Shown here: positions 1 through 8,811 of the stretch, piece after piece
How the letters are laid out: each line of letters begins with the position of its first letter
How positions within the stretch are numbered: the first letter of the stretch is position 1
From: Phycisphaerae bacterium
Lineage (GTDB): Bacteria > Planctomycetota > Phycisphaerae > Phycisphaerales > SM1A02
Reading direction: 5' to 3'
DNA: 64,000 bases
NCBI GenBank assembly: GCA_002702575.1
Contig: PAAJ01000012.1
Location: 41,386 to 105,385, forward strand
The notes under the pieces: model-generated
The model's input: only the letters and a program-made list of their open reading frames with translations
Databases searched by the model: none
Told to the model about the DNA's origin: nothing
Made by a program: the position numbers and the translations under genes

Positions 1-422
1 TGATCAAAAACGATGCATACGAGTTTTTCATCTGGCCTTGGAACAGTGACTCCCATTCGACGGCAGAAGTTCCGGTACTCGATCCAGGATCGTCCAAGGA
101 CATTTCGGATCTGGGTCAGCGAATCCCAGTCCGCGTCCGTGTAGACCACGTGGCTTGAGCATCGGTTTCTTCGAAACTTGGACGGAAGCAGTTGTTCGAT
201 CAACTCGACGGTCGCTTCCCCTGATGCCGTGGTCGGCAGCGGGATGCCATCAAGTTCCTTCGGATAGGCAGGTGGGGCTTGTGAGGCCTCCTGAGGATCC
301 TGAGGATCCTGAGTGGACTGAGCCTGTTGGTGAGGTTCCGCAGATGAATCAGGTGGGAGGGCAACCAGAAGGGCGGATGCCAGCAGGAGGCCTTTCAGAA
401 TGGAAACTGAATGATTCATCAT
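1..422 (-). CDS. Secreted protein, probable DUF1570 family (3' end outside window)
   Basis: This gene is absent from the ORF track because it runs off the left edge. Translating the minus strand from a double ATG (MMNHSVSILKG) gives 140 open codons. The N-terminus is a signal peptide with a hydrophobic core (LLLASALLVA) and a likely cut near SSAEP. A Q/P-rich linker follows, containing a tandem QDPQDP from a 9-bp DNA repeat. A folded segment then begins (SSHVVYTDADWDSL, then WIEYRNFCRRMG and KLVCIVFD). That pattern resembles the start of planctomycete DUF1570 proteins, which are secreted and of unproven function. The family call is by recognition only. The signal peptide and open frame are seen directly. 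Confidence 0.6.
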   Translation of the reverse strand, partial: MMNHSVSILKGLLLASALLVALPPDSSAEPHQQAQSTQDPQDPQEASQAPPAYPKELDGIPLPTTASGEATVELIEQLLPSKFRRNRCSSHVVYTDADWDSLTQIRNVLGRSWIEYRNFCRRMGVTVPRPDEKLVCIVFD

Positions 423-616
423 GGTCTGTAGACAGTAACGGCATATGGAGGGGTGATATTTCCCGAATGTTCCGATTCTGACGGTTCCATCGCTGCTCAA
501 GGGGCTGCAAGGTGGATTTGGTGGGGTTCTGCAGTGAAGTCGGGGGTGAAGTCTGTCGATGCCTGCGTGGGCCAAAGGGCCTCGACAGTGATTACGTCCG
601 TGGAGGGAATAAGAAG

Positions 617-991
617 ATGTCGATGACTGCACAAGCAACCAAAGCCTGCCAATTGCAACAAGGACTCCTGAAGATCCGGCCCAGTGGGCCCCGCCTGAGT
701 GACCGTGAGGCCTCCATCCTCGCCTCCAAGGTGGGTTCGATCATGCGTGAGCGTGGAAAGAGCGTGAAACGGCTGGAGCTGGACCTCTCGGAGGTCTACA
801 CGATGTCGATCACGGCACTCGGGATGTGCCTCGAATTCGAGCGAATGGCCAAGGAACGCAAGGTCCCGCTGGTTCTCCATGATGTGAGTGAGCCGATCTG
901 CGAGGTCCTGAGGCTCCTTCGCCTCGACCGGCTTCTGGGTGGGACCCCGAAGCCTCGGCCCTGGTCAATCAGACGACGACGTGCTGCCTGA
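617..991 (+). CDS. STAS-domain protein (anti-sigma antagonist-like)
   Basis: A 124-residue protein made almost entirely of one STAS domain: a beta strand (LELDLSEV), the MSITALG segment where antagonists carry the regulatory serine, and a helix followed by VPLVLHDVSEPICEVLRLL. The ORF track starts at 512. I prefer ATG 617 because GGAGGG lies about 9 bases upstream and the earlier residues are not domain-like. STAS proteins usually work in partner-switching modules, but no kinase or phosphatase is adjacent, so the partner is unknown. The tail is basic (RRRRAA). An imperfect inverted repeat (GCCTGAGGGC/GCCCTGAGGC, 986-1024) spans the stop codon without a T-tract. Confidence 0.75.
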   Translation: MSMTAQATKACQLQQGLLKIRPSGPRLSDREASILASKVGSIMRERGKSVKRLELDLSEVYTMSITALGMCLEFERMAKERKVPLVLHDVSEPICEVLRLLRLDRLLGGTPKPRPWSIRRRRAA

Positions 992-1040
992 GGGCTTTCC
1001 TTGAATTCCCAGTGGCCCTGAGGCGGCATGTGTCGATACC

Positions 1041-1655
1041 ATGGACTCTAGAGCGAAGCGGGTGCTTCGTCCGGAGTCTTTGGTCATGGGTCTTGAAGCA
1101 GCCATTCCAGTCGACGGATATCTGACCACTCAACTGAGTCGTGTGGTCAACTGGGCTCGTCGGTCCGCATTGTGGCCGATGCCTTTCGCCACGGCGTGCT
1201 GTGGCATTGAACTCATGGCGACGGCCTCAAGCCGCTATGACCTGGCGCGATTTGGCGCCGAGGTCTTCCGCTTCAGTCCTCGTCAGGCAGATCTCATGAT
1301 CGTCGCAGGTCGGATCAGCGTGAAGATGCTCCCTGTCCTCCAACACATCTACCAGCAGATGTGCGAGCCCAAATGGGTCATTTCGATGGGGGCGTGTGCT
1401 TCCACCGGCGGAGTCTTCGACACCTATGCAGTCGTGCAGGGCGTGGATCAGTTCCTGCCAGTCGATGTCTATGTTCCAGGATGTCCACCTCGGCCCGAGA
1501 TGCTTCTGGAAGGCGTCATGGCCATCCAGCGTCTCATCGATGACGACAACATTCCAACCGACAGTGGTGGCAGACGTGTGCCGCTTTCACTCGCGATGGA
1601 GCCAACGCATCATCCCTCGCCACAGCCTGTGGATGTCAGCATCGGCTCAACCTAG
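1041..1655 (+). CDS. nuoB: NADH-quinone oxidoreductase subunit B-like protein (NuoB)
   Basis: A 204-residue homologue of NuoB, the complex I subunit that holds iron-sulfur cluster N2 beside the quinone site. The cluster ligands are all present: adjacent Cys53-Cys54 (TACCGIEL), Cys119 (SMGACAS) and Cys148 (VPGCPPRP). The [11 protein letters not shown] and [10 protein letters not shown] motifs are diagnostic. Length is normal for the family with a slightly long C-terminus. No other nuo gene is adjacent, which is unusual because NuoB normally sits in a nuoABCD block. It may serve a complex I encoded elsewhere or belong to a related NuoB-like module. No strong Shine-Dalgarno precedes the ATG, so the start is uncertain. 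Confidence 0.88.
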   Translation: MDSRAKRVLRPESLVMGLEAAIPVDGYLTTQLSRVVNWARRSALWPMPFATACCGIELMATASSRYDLARFGAEVFRFSPRQADLMIVAGRISVKMLPVLQHIYQQMCEPKWVISMGACASTGGVFDTYAVVQGVDQFLPVDVYVPGCPPRPEMLLEGVMAIQRLIDDDNIPTDSGGRRVPLSLAMEPTHHPSPQPVDVSIGST

Positions 1656-1676
1656 CGGACCGCCCATTTCGACTAT

Positions 1677-3263
1677 TCAGTGACGGAAGGATCGGATGCC
1701 TGTCAGGAGGCATGTGGCGTCATGGTCCTTGCATGCCTGAAGTGTTTCTTCATCGCGTTTGGATCCGCCTGGTTGGACAAGGCAGCGAATGCCAGCCTTG
1801 AGCAGAATCTCAGGGCCATCTGCGAATGGAAAGAATGCGTCCGATGCCGCAACGGCATCCGTACAGGCACCAAGTGCCTCACCCGCCTTCTCGACGGCCA
1901 GTCGACAGGCGGTCACCCGATCCACCTGGCCAGAGCCGACGCCCAGCAGGCGGCCACTGCCCGCGACAGCGATGGCATTGGAGGTGAGGTGCTTCGCGAC
2001 GGTCCATGCGATGACGGCATTGGTCGACGTGGCTTCGTCTGGATCCTTGCCGACGGCGACCTGCCAGCGAGTCGGTGTGGCCAGCTGACGATCACGATCC
2101 TGTACGAGGAATCCACCACCAATGGATCGAATGTTCCATGCGTTGCGTGGGAGGCTTGTGATGTCCGCAACTTCCAGAAGACGAACGTTGGGCCATCGTG
2201 ATGACAGTTGTTCAATGGCTTCGGGGTCATATCCGGAGGCAATGATGACTTCCAGGAACCGTGCTGTTCCAGTGATGGCCGAGGCGATCGTGGCATCAAT
2301 GTCACTCGTCATGGCGAGAATGCCGCCATAGGCCGCCAGTGGATCGCCTTCATGGGCAGCTTCAAACGCCATGGCTGGTGAATCCGAAACAGCCGCACCA
2401 CATGGATTGGTGTGCTTTACCACGACGGCCGCGAACTGACTGGTTGCCAGATGAAGATCCCGGCAGGTCTCGAGGGCTGCTGCGGCATCATTGATGTTGT
2501 TGAAGCTCAGGGGCTTTCCCGAATGCTGGATTGCCGAGGCGATCCCGGCTTCCTGGCTTGATGGATCGATGTAGAGCGCGGCATTCTGGTGTGGGTTTTC
2601 GCCGTAGCGGAGCAGTTGTTCCCGAGTCGCAGCGATTTCGATGGCTTCCGGCATGCTGTCGCCCGAAGAACTGCTCATCCACGCCGTGATGGCCGCGTCA
2701 TAACGAGCGGTTCTGGCAAACGCAGCTGCCGCCAGAGATCGTCTGAGGTCCATGGTCGTGCAGCCATCATGCGTATTCAGTTCACTGATGACTTTGTCAT
2801 ATTGAGCGGGGGAGGTGACGACGCAGACGGACTCGTGATTCTTGGCTGCGGATCGGACCATCGAGGGTCCGCCGATGTCGATTTGTTCGATGGCCTCCAT
2901 GTCCTCGATGCCGTCCTTCTGGATGGTCAGCTCGAAGGGATAGAGGTTGATGCAGGCGAGGTCGATTGGCTGGATGGCGTGGGTTTCCATCGCCGCGACA
3001 TGAGATGGTTCGCTTCGTCGTGCAAGAAGACCGCCATGGATCGCAGGATGGAGGGTCTTCACACGTCCATCCATGATCTCCGGAAACTGGGTGACCTCCG
3101 AGACATCCGTCACCGGAACATCAGCTTCCCGGAGTGCGCGTGCCGTGCCTCCGGTGGAAAGGATCTCAACACCCTGTTTGATCAGGGCCTTGGCAAAAGG
3201 AACCAGGTCTGATTTATCGCTGACTGACAGCAGGGCTCGCTTGACCGAAACCAGATCGGGCAT
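1677..3263 (-). CDS. purH: Bifunctional AICAR transformylase/IMP cyclohydrolase
   Basis: This enzyme performs the last two steps of de novo IMP synthesis, formylating AICAR with 10-formyl-THF and then closing the ring. The 528-residue length is typical. The IMP cyclohydrolase domain (about residues 1-200) contains STGGTARAL and TLHPAIHGGLL (70-80). The transformylase domain contains RYGENPHQNAALY (219-231) and the catalytic KHTNPCGA (283-290). The stop lies 22 bp from the convergent nuoB stop. Upstream on the same strand is a lipoprotein gene only 34 bp away, so the two may be cotranscribed. Confidence 0.97.
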   Translation of the reverse strand: MPDLVSVKRALLSVSDKSDLVPFAKALIKQGVEILSTGGTARALREADVPVTDVSEVTQFPEIMDGRVKTLHPAIHGGLLARRSEPSHVAAMETHAIQPIDLACINLYPFELTIQKDGIEDMEAIEQIDIGGPSMVRSAAKNHESVCVVTSPAQYDKVISELNTHDGCTTMDLRRSLAAAAFARTARYDAAITAWMSSSSGDSMPEAIEIAATREQLLRYGENPHQNAALYIDPSSQEAGIASAIQHSGKPLSFNNINDAAAALETCRDLHLATSQFAAVVVKHTNPCGAAVSDSPAMAFEAAHEGDPLAAYGGILAMTSDIDATIASAITGTARFLEVIIASGYDPEAIEQLSSRWPNVRLLEVADITSLPRNAWNIRSIGGGFLVQDRDRQLATPTRWQVAVGKDPDEATSTNAVIAWTVAKHLTSNAIAVAGSGRLLGVGSGQVDRVTACRLAVEKAGEALGACTDAVAASDAFFPFADGPEILLKAGIRCLVQPGGSKRDEETLQACKDHDATCLLTGIRSFRH

Positions 3264-3297
3264 TCCCTTGTCTCCTTGGGGAATCTTGTTGTTCTTC

Positions 3298-4527
3298 TCA
3301 GTTTGCCAGCGGGATCAGGCAATCCAGGCGGCCACGATCGTCCAGGGTGTAGATCCGGCCCTCTTCCATCTTGTCTGTAATCAGCATCTCGACGGAGTCC
3401 AGGTTCATGATCATTTCAACCGTTCCAGTCGAGGCGCTGATGATTCCAAGTTGGCGGGCCTCTTCGTCCCAGGTGATGAGGTTGTTTCCTCTTGTGGTGA
3501 CCACGGAGCCTGTGATCTCAGGTGTGATCCACTTTCTGAGGCCATCGAACCGGTTGACCGGCAGCGCTTCGTAGCATGCCAGCCCATACCCTGGAATCTG
3601 CTGATAGACATTGCTTCCAAGTGGGGTGGGTGAGTCTCTCAGCGGGCTTTCCGTGAGTGCACGCCAGAGGATGTTGCCATTGACGAGGCTGAACGCTCTC
3701 AGGTACTGGTCCATGCTGGCGACATACAAGGCATTGTCATTGACGCCCGGTTCGGCCATGACCCGATCCAGCACTCTCTGTCGCCAGATCTTGGTGAGCT
3801 TGCGGCCGTCGATGGCGACGATCTCGCCTGTTGAGGCAACACCGATGACGGTGTCGCCGGTGACCAGAGGCTTCATGTTGACGTGTTCGCCGATCTTGTA
3901 GGCCTTGAAGGCGAAGCCGATCTCGTAGGTATGCCAGACCAGTTCACCAGCCCGGGCTCCATAGATCAGGTTGTCTCCCAGAACGACAGCCGCCGTGTTG
4001 GCGAGCCACTGGAGTTTCTGGATCGGTGTATCCGTCTTGTCGAGTGCGAGGATGCCGTTGCCGGAGTCCAGGGTCATGATGCTGCCGTCACGCAGGACGT
4101 ACACGCGATTGATACCCGGGATGTAGTTGATGCCAAGAATGTTGTCGCCGGGCGTGCCCGCCGTCGCGGTCCAGATGCGGGTGCCGCTGTCGGCTGTCAG
4201 TCTGTGCAGCAGGTTCTCATCGGAGAGTGTGAAGACGGAATCACCCTGAGGGAAGATCTTCAAGAGGTTCTTGTTTCCCTGAGGGGCCTGCCAGCCGATC
4301 CTGTAACCGAAGGACCTCGCCTTTCGGGGACCGATCGCATATTCGTTTTCGAGCTGCTGCAGAACGCGTTCATCCTGACGCATGTCCGAGGCGGCTTTGG
4401 AGGAAGCCGTCTTCTGAGTCGTTTGACAGCCGGTCAATCCTGCGGGCATGACCAGAAGGCATACAAGCAGGGCCGGTAACAGGCCGTTTGAAATCATGGT
4501 TCCGATGCGGGTCGCAGCGGTAGGCAT
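3298..4527 (-). CDS. PQQ-like beta-propeller lipoprotein
   Basis: A 409-residue predicted lipoprotein with signal LLPALLVCLLVMPAG and lipobox LTGC, followed by a polar linker and repeated blades of the PQQ/WD-like type. Blades include FTLSDENLLHRLTADSGTRIW, VLRDGSIMTLDSGNG, GVASTGEIVAIDGRKL and YVASMDQYLRAFSLVNGNI. The blade pattern (value, label, 'dGn..W') resembles BamB-type propellers, but no POTRA partner or bam gene is adjacent. GGAGAATTGACCA before the ATG supports this start. It is probably an envelope scaffold, and the function is not known. Confidence 0.75.
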   Translation of the reverse strand: MPTAATRIGTMISNGLLPALLVCLLVMPAGLTGCQTTQKTASSKAASDMRQDERVLQQLENEYAIGPRKARSFGYRIGWQAPQGNKNLLKIFPQGDSVFTLSDENLLHRLTADSGTRIWTATAGTPGDNILGINYIPGINRVYVLRDGSIMTLDSGNGILALDKTDTPIQKLQWLANTAAVVLGDNLIYGARAGELVWHTYEIGFAFKAYKIGEHVNMKPLVTGDTVIGVASTGEIVAIDGRKLTKIWRQRVLDRVMAEPGVNDNALYVASMDQYLRAFSLVNGNILWRALTESPLRDSPTPLGSNVYQQIPGYGLACYEALPVNRFDGLRKWITPEITGSVVTTRGNNLITWDEEARQLGIISASTGTVEMIMNLDSVEMLITDKMEEGRIYTLDDRGRLDCLIPLAN

Positions 4528-4679
4528 TGGTCAATTCTCCAGGCAACTCAAAGGCCATTCAGGGCGTTCTGCTCGCCCGGCTGTATTCAGGGAAGGCAGT
4601 ATAGATCGGGCTCGGGATCGATGGGTTCATGCTCGGGAATGACCGACTTCCGGGACGGGTCGAGGCTACAGTGGTGGAC

Positions 4680-5318
4680 ATGTTCACTGGCCTCGTTCAA
4701 GCAGTCGGCAGCGTCATTTCCGCTCAGAGGGCCTCCTCGGGCGGCATGACGCTCGAGATCCAGTCTCCGGCATTCACCTCATGCCCCGAGCCTGGAGATT
4801 CGATCGCGATCGATGGATGCTGCCTCACCGTGGTTCGGTCGGAAGAGGCCTCCGGGGGCCGCTTCCTGATGGTCTTCGAGCTGGTCGAACAGACGCTTGC
4901 GATGACGACCCTTGGTCATTGTTCAGAAGGCGATCGTGTGAATCTGGAGAGTGCGGCGACGCCAACGACCCTGTTGGGGGGGCATCTCGTCCAGGGCCAT
5001 GTCGATGGCATGGGTGTCGTCCAGAAAGTCCTGACGGATGCTGGAGACTGGCGGGTCTCCATCCAGGTGAATGCCGAATTGGCGGAACTCATCGTGCCTC
5101 AGGGGTCGGTCACCGTCTCGGGCGTGTCCCTGACCGTGGCAGATGCGTCCGCTGAGTGCTTTCAGGTCGCGCTCATACCGGCCACGCTTGAAGCGACCAA
5201 CCTCGGACAGCTGGTTGAGGGAGACACGGTGAACATCGAAACGGACATTCTGCTGCGATCCGTCCGTCACATGCTCGCCTCCCGGGGGCTCCTCGGAAAG
5301 TTGTCTAACGAGGGCTAA
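4680..5318 (+). CDS. ribE: Riboflavin synthase, alpha chain
   Basis: Converts two 6,7-dimethyl-8-ribityllumazine molecules into riboflavin plus a pyrimidine. The start MFTGLVQAVG is the classic N-terminus, so ATG 4680 is chosen over the track start at 4629. At 212 residues it shows the two homologous lumazine-binding repeats. The first contains SIAIDGCCLTV and the second contains GVSLTVADAS, and GGHLVQGHVDG links them. No other rib gene is nearby, and I saw no FMN riboswitch upstream. The 3' end overlaps the convergent DUF192 gene by 14 bp. Confidence 0.96.
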   Translation: MFTGLVQAVGSVISAQRASSGGMTLEIQSPAFTSCPEPGDSIAIDGCCLTVVRSEEASGGRFLMVFELVEQTLAMTTLGHCSEGDRVNLESAATPTTLLGGHLVQGHVDGMGVVQKVLTDAGDWRVSIQVNAELAELIVPQGSVTVSGVSLTVADASAECFQVALIPATLEATNLGQLVEGDTVNIETDILLRSVRHMLASRGLLGKLSNEG

Positions 5319-5823
5319 CAGCGGATCGCTGTCGAATCGAATCCAGATACGTCATGTCGAGTCCCGTGCTTTGCTGCGGTTTCAGATCGAGTCGCTGGAT
5401 CGTTCCGGGTGGGAACTCAAGAGCCACTCGTGCGGGAAAACGGCTTGGATATCCGGGCATTCGCAGACGGTAGGCGGTCTCGGATTCATCCGGGCGTCTG
5501 GGCGCTTCCGATGTCATTTCGTGTGTCGCTGTCACTCGGCCTGTACCATCGACATAGATCAGATCGATGTCCGTCAGACAGTTGCCCATCCAGAACGAAC
5601 GCATCTGACTGTCCTCGAAGATGAAGATCATTCCAGTGCCTTCAGGGATGGCTTCCCGGTGCATCAGCCCCTGTTCGATCTCCGCTGGAGTGACTGCAAG
5701 CTCCATGACCCATGTCTCACCACCCAGTTCGATCGTGACATGGGTTGGCGGTGGAGGGGGTGCACAGCTCGACAGCAAGAGCAGTGCAAGCATCCAGATG
5801 GCATGGGTCACGCTCGAAGCCAA
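5305..5823 (-). CDS. DUF192 family lipoprotein
   Basis: A 172-residue protein with a short signal peptide and lipobox (LLLLSSC), a proline run, and one DUF192 domain. The domain shows the family pattern ELAVTPAEIEQGLMHRE, GMIFIFED, RSFWMGNCLTDIDLIYVD and a C-terminal PARVALEFPPGT. DUF192 proteins are small beta folds with no firmly assigned activity. The start is TTG at 5823, not ATG. A strong AGGAGG sits 7 bases upstream, inside the end of gluQ, so the 16-bp overlap suggests translational coupling to gluQ. Confidence 0.82.
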   Translation of the reverse strand: MASSVTHAIWMLALLLLSSCAPPPPPTHVTIELGGETWVMELAVTPAEIEQGLMHREAIPEGTGMIFIFEDSQMRSFWMGNCLTDIDLIYVDGTGRVTATHEMTSEAPRRPDESETAYRLRMPGYPSRFPARVALEFPPGTIQRLDLKPQQSTGLDMTYLDSIRQRSAVSPR

Positions 5824-6749
5824 TCGTCGTCCTCCTGTGTGAACACGATATCTTCTCCAGGCAGAACATCGGGGTCGAACAGATCGATCGCCTGGTTCGC
5901 GCTCAACCGATTCCGTTCAGGAATCAGGCCGCACCAGAAGCAGAGCAGGCCGATGATCTGCTCAGGGGTCGTTCCACGTTCCCGATAGGTCTCCAGTCTG
6001 GTATCGCCGTGCCGCTTGGCGAGTCTTCTGCCATCGGAGCCCCTGACAAGTGGCATGTGCCACCATCTGGGCGGCGGTGCGTGGATCGCTGCATAGATCA
6101 GCTGTTGTCGGGCGGCACTGGGAAGCAGATCGTCCCCCCGGATCACATCCGTCACGCCCTGTTTCACATCATCGATGACGACGGCAAGCTGATAGGAAGG
6201 TTCGTTCCGGACCGTCCAGACCACAAAGTCCCCGCACTCACGGGCAAGGTTGAAGCGGTGGCATCCTTTCAGAAGATCCTCAACGGTTTCTTCTTCCGCC
6301 TCTACCAGCAGTCTCCAATGAACCCCTTCCTTTGGATCAAATCGACATGGCTGGCCGGCTTCTGTGGGTCGCAATGATGTGGGAAACGAAGTCTCATGAT
6401 CGCCTTCCTGCGGTGCCGAGGCGGCCGAAGCGATATCACTCCGGCTGGCGGTACATGGATAGACCAGACCGGCTTCGGCCAGATCCTGCATGATCCGGTG
6501 ATATCCGGAGAGATCGTCGGATTGCACCTCCGGCGATCCGTCCCAGTCCAGTCCGATCCAATCAAGCGTCTCGAGTGTCTTCTGCTTCGATCCGGCACGA
6601 ATCCGTGGGCCGTCCAGGTCCTCGATTCGCATCACCAGCTCCCAGTTTCTTGAACGGGCGAGGGCCCAGTTCCAGAAAAACGTCCGGGCATTGCCCAGAT
6701 GGAGTGCACCTGTCGGTGAAGGAGCCAGTCGAGAACGTTCGGGCTGCAT
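5808..6749 (-). CDS. gluQ: Glutamyl-Q tRNA(Asp) synthetase
   Basis: A 313-residue stand-alone paralogue of the glutamyl-tRNA synthetase catalytic core. It attaches glutamate to the queuosine base of tRNA-Asp rather than to a tRNA 3' end. It has the class I HIGH-type motif in APSPTGALHLGNART (residues 9-23), the MRIEDLDGPR motif and a KMSKS-like LAKRHGD near residue 240. It lacks an anticodon-binding domain, as expected. The cysteine cluster that binds zinc in E. coli GluQ is mostly missing (YPCTASRSDIASA), which is common in the family. Confidence 0.92.
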   Translation of the reverse strand: MQPERSRLAPSPTGALHLGNARTFFWNWALARSRNWELVMRIEDLDGPRIRAGSKQKTLETLDWIGLDWDGSPEVQSDDLSGYHRIMQDLAEAGLVYPCTASRSDIASAASAPQEGDHETSFPTSLRPTEAGQPCRFDPKEGVHWRLLVEAEEETVEDLLKGCHRFNLARECGDFVVWTVRNEPSYQLAVVIDDVKQGVTDVIRGDDLLPSAARQQLIYAAIHAPPPRWWHMPLVRGSDGRRLAKRHGDTRLETYRERGTTPEQIIGLLCFWCGLIPERNRLSANQAIDLFDPDVLPGEDIVFTQEDDDWLRA

Positions 6750-6862
6750 CTCCGCATGCTACGTCCGGGAGCCGGTGTTCGGCAGGACATTGACAGGAGG
6801 GATTGGACCGGTGAATGTATGGTCAATCCTGCAGGCGGCAGGGCTTACATCAGGACCACACG

Positions 6863-7138
6863 ATGGACAAACTCGAAACGGATGCAATTGAATCCCACAT
6901 GGAATCCCTCACGGACTGGACCTTGAGCGGGGACAACCTGCAGAGGACCATCAGTTTCGATGACTTCCGGTCCGCCATGGCCTTCGTCAACAAGGTGGCG
7001 GATGCCGCCGAGGCGGCCGCTCATCATCCTGACATCATGATTCGCTACGGCAAGGTCACCTTGACACTGACCACGCATGATGCCGGTGGTCTGACGGAAA
7101 ACGACTTCGACATGGCCCGGAAGATCGACGCGATCTGA
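6863..7138 (+). CDS. 4a-hydroxytetrahydrobiopterin dehydratase (pterin carbinolamine dehydratase)
   Basis: A 91-residue small protein that dehydrates 4a-hydroxy-tetrahydropterin, regenerating the cofactor of aromatic amino acid hydroxylases. Family motifs are present: ISFDDFRSAMAFVNKVA, the signature EAAAHHPDIMIRYGKVTLTLTTHD, and a GGLTEND loop. The paired histidines in AAHHPD are the catalytic ones. I chose ATG 6863 over the track start at 6815 for the standard length and the CAGGA upstream. A perfect TTGACA occurs at 6790 but has no convincing -10 partner. No phenylalanine hydroxylase lies in the window. Confidence 0.9.
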   Translation: MDKLETDAIESHMESLTDWTLSGDNLQRTISFDDFRSAMAFVNKVADAAEAAAHHPDIMIRYGKVTLTLTTHDAGGLTENDFDMARKIDAI

Positions 7139-7156
7139 CTCGGCTGAACAGCCGCC

Positions 7157-8233
7157 TCATTCACCGATCAGAATGTCTCTGACCAGATCGGCCCGGACGC
7201 CTCTGGCATCTTCTGGTGAGATCTGCGTGCCAACATGCTGACGAAGATGGCCTGGCTGCACCATCAGCATCAGGGTGTTGACCGTATCGAGCGTGATGGT
7301 GTCTGCGGCATCCTTGAGCATGTCGAGGCAGACCCCGAGGCGAAGTCGGCTGAGAAGCTTCATGGCTTCATCAAGCTTGAGCATTCTCGCCGTTCCGAGC
7401 GTGCCGAATGCGCGGAAGACGCGATCTTCCAGAGAGCGTCGATGCTTGTCCAGCAGCACTTGTCGAGCGGTCTGTTCAAACTGCACCAATCCAGGGATGA
7501 TGACGCCCTCGAACTCCTCGAGGATGTCCTCCTCGCTCCGACCGAGTGTGATCTGGTTGCTGACCTGGTAGAAGTTGCCGGTTGATTCCGAGCCTTCGCC
7601 ATAGAAGCCTCGAACAGCCAGGTGGAGATCCTTGGCTGCCTGGCGGACCTTGCCGATCTCATTGACCAGTCTCAGCCCGGGAAGATGGAGCATCGCGGAC
7701 ATTCGAATTCCGGTGCCGACATTCGTAGGGCAGGCGCTGAGATAGCCCCATCTCTCGCGATAGGCGTAATCGACATGTGTGCCGATGGACTCGTCGAGCC
7801 TGAGGCACGCCTTGGCGGCATCCTGAATCTGCAATCCGGGCCTGAGCACCTGGATTCGGACATGATCCTCTTCATTGACCATGACACTGGCCTGTTCATT
7901 CTCGGCTACGGCAACGCCACGGTGGATGGTGTTGTCGGCATGCTGTCGTGAAATCAGGTGGCGTTCAACGAGCAGTTGGCGTTCATGGCTTGAGGACTGT
8001 TCAAGATCGATCCAGATCATCTGGTCCTCGAGTGGAACGTGAAGGAGCAGATGCCTCGCGGTCTTGACGACATACTCGCACTGCTCCGAGCTGGCCTTGT
8101 TGACGAACGGGATCCCGTCGAGATTGCGGGCGATCCGGACTCGCGAACTCAGGACGACATCGGCACCAGGCGTCGCCTGTTGCCCATCCTGTCCGGTCTG
8201 ATCACCGTCATTCATGCCATCGTGATCGCTCAC
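7157..8233 (-). CDS. mcsB: Protein arginine kinase McsB
   Basis: A 358-residue ATP:guanido phosphotransferase-fold protein. It belongs to the McsB branch, which phosphorylates arginines in proteins and in Firmicutes marks them for ClpCP. Motifs include LSSRVRIARNL, SVMVNEEDHVRIQ and the nucleotide/active-site segment LSACPTNVGTGIRMSAM with its conserved cysteine. A phosphoarginine-binding tail of normal length is present. The gene overlaps mcsA by 4 bp (ATGA), which supports a functional pair. No clpC or ctsR is in the window. Confidence 0.93.
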   Translation of the reverse strand: MSDHDGMNDGDQTGQDGQQATPGADVVLSSRVRIARNLDGIPFVNKASSEQCEYVVKTARHLLLHVPLEDQMIWIDLEQSSSHERQLLVERHLISRQHADNTIHRGVAVAENEQASVMVNEEDHVRIQVLRPGLQIQDAAKACLRLDESIGTHVDYAYRERWGYLSACPTNVGTGIRMSAMLHLPGLRLVNEIGKVRQAAKDLHLAVRGFYGEGSESTGNFYQVSNQITLGRSEEDILEEFEGVIIPGLVQFEQTARQVLLDKHRRSLEDRVFRAFGTLGTARMLKLDEAMKLLSRLRLGVCLDMLKDAADTITLDTVNTLMLMVQPGHLRQHVGTQISPEDARGVRADLVRDILIGE

Positions 8234-8739
8234 GCCGGATCGCCTTCCGCCGACTCTTCGGGGGACTCTTCGCTGAGCTGATTGATCTGGTCTCGGATTT
8301 CCGCGGCACGTTCGTACTGTTCACGACTGAGTGCGGAGGCCAGCGCCTGCATCAACTGACGTTCCTCTCGTTGTCGTTTGGATTGCTGATCTTCTCGATG
8401 CACGCCTTTGCCGATGTGATGGGTGGCACCGGCTTGCGCTCGTTCGATCAGTCGGCCAAGCGGTTCCTCGAAGGCGTCGTAGCAGGCAGGGCAGCCAATC
8501 AGGCTGTGTTGTCGAACCTGGGCGAAGCTTGTGCCGCACTGCGGGCATCGTGGTGCCATGACATTCGGCTTGCCACCAACGGCGAACTTGGAAATCAGCT
8601 TGTTGCCCTGCTGCTGCCCGGGCATGGCCACTCCGGCCTCACGGGCATGGTCCACGCAAAGGTGCACTTCCTTCTTCACACCATGGGAAATGGTCACTTC
8701 GTGGACGACGGCCGGTTTGTCACATAGGTCGCATTTCAT
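8230..8739 (-). CDS. mcsA: McsA-type zinc and UVR-domain activator protein
   Basis: This 169-residue protein starts at MKCDLCDKPAV; the track ORF is 15 codons longer, but this methionine is the standard start and has GGAG about 14 bases upstream. It has a CxxC...C zinc site (CDLC, then HLCVDH), a second pair (CPQCG and CPAC), and a C-terminal UVR motif (LSREQYERAAEIRDQI). This matches McsA, the activator of McsB. Its 4-bp overlap with mcsB makes a two-gene operon. Confidence 0.9.
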   Translation of the reverse strand: MKCDLCDKPAVVHEVTISHGVKKEVHLCVDHAREAGVAMPGQQQGNKLISKFAVGGKPNVMAPRCPQCGTSFAQVRQHSLIGCPACYDAFEEPLGRLIERAQAGATHHIGKGVHREDQQSKRQREERQLMQALASALSREQYERAAEIRDQINQLSEESPEESAEGDPA

Positions 8740-8811
8740 CTGCTGACTCAACTTCTCCACAAGTCTAGCAGGCTGGCTGCCCAAGACCTCACGCGGAAAT
8801 CAGGAACCTGT

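Noticed and set aside
986-1024. Terminator after the STAS gene
   Set aside because: A 10-bp stem with one mismatch exists, but the loop is 19 nt and there is no T-tract.
4560-4680. FMN riboswitch upstream of ribE
   Set aside because: The short leader lacks the conserved RFN-element segments; only a weak TATAGA is visible.
6790-6823. Sigma-70 promoter for the pterin dehydratase
   Set aside because: TTGACA is perfect, but the nearest -10-like box (TATGGT) is 22 bp away and the hexamer at 17 bp does not match.
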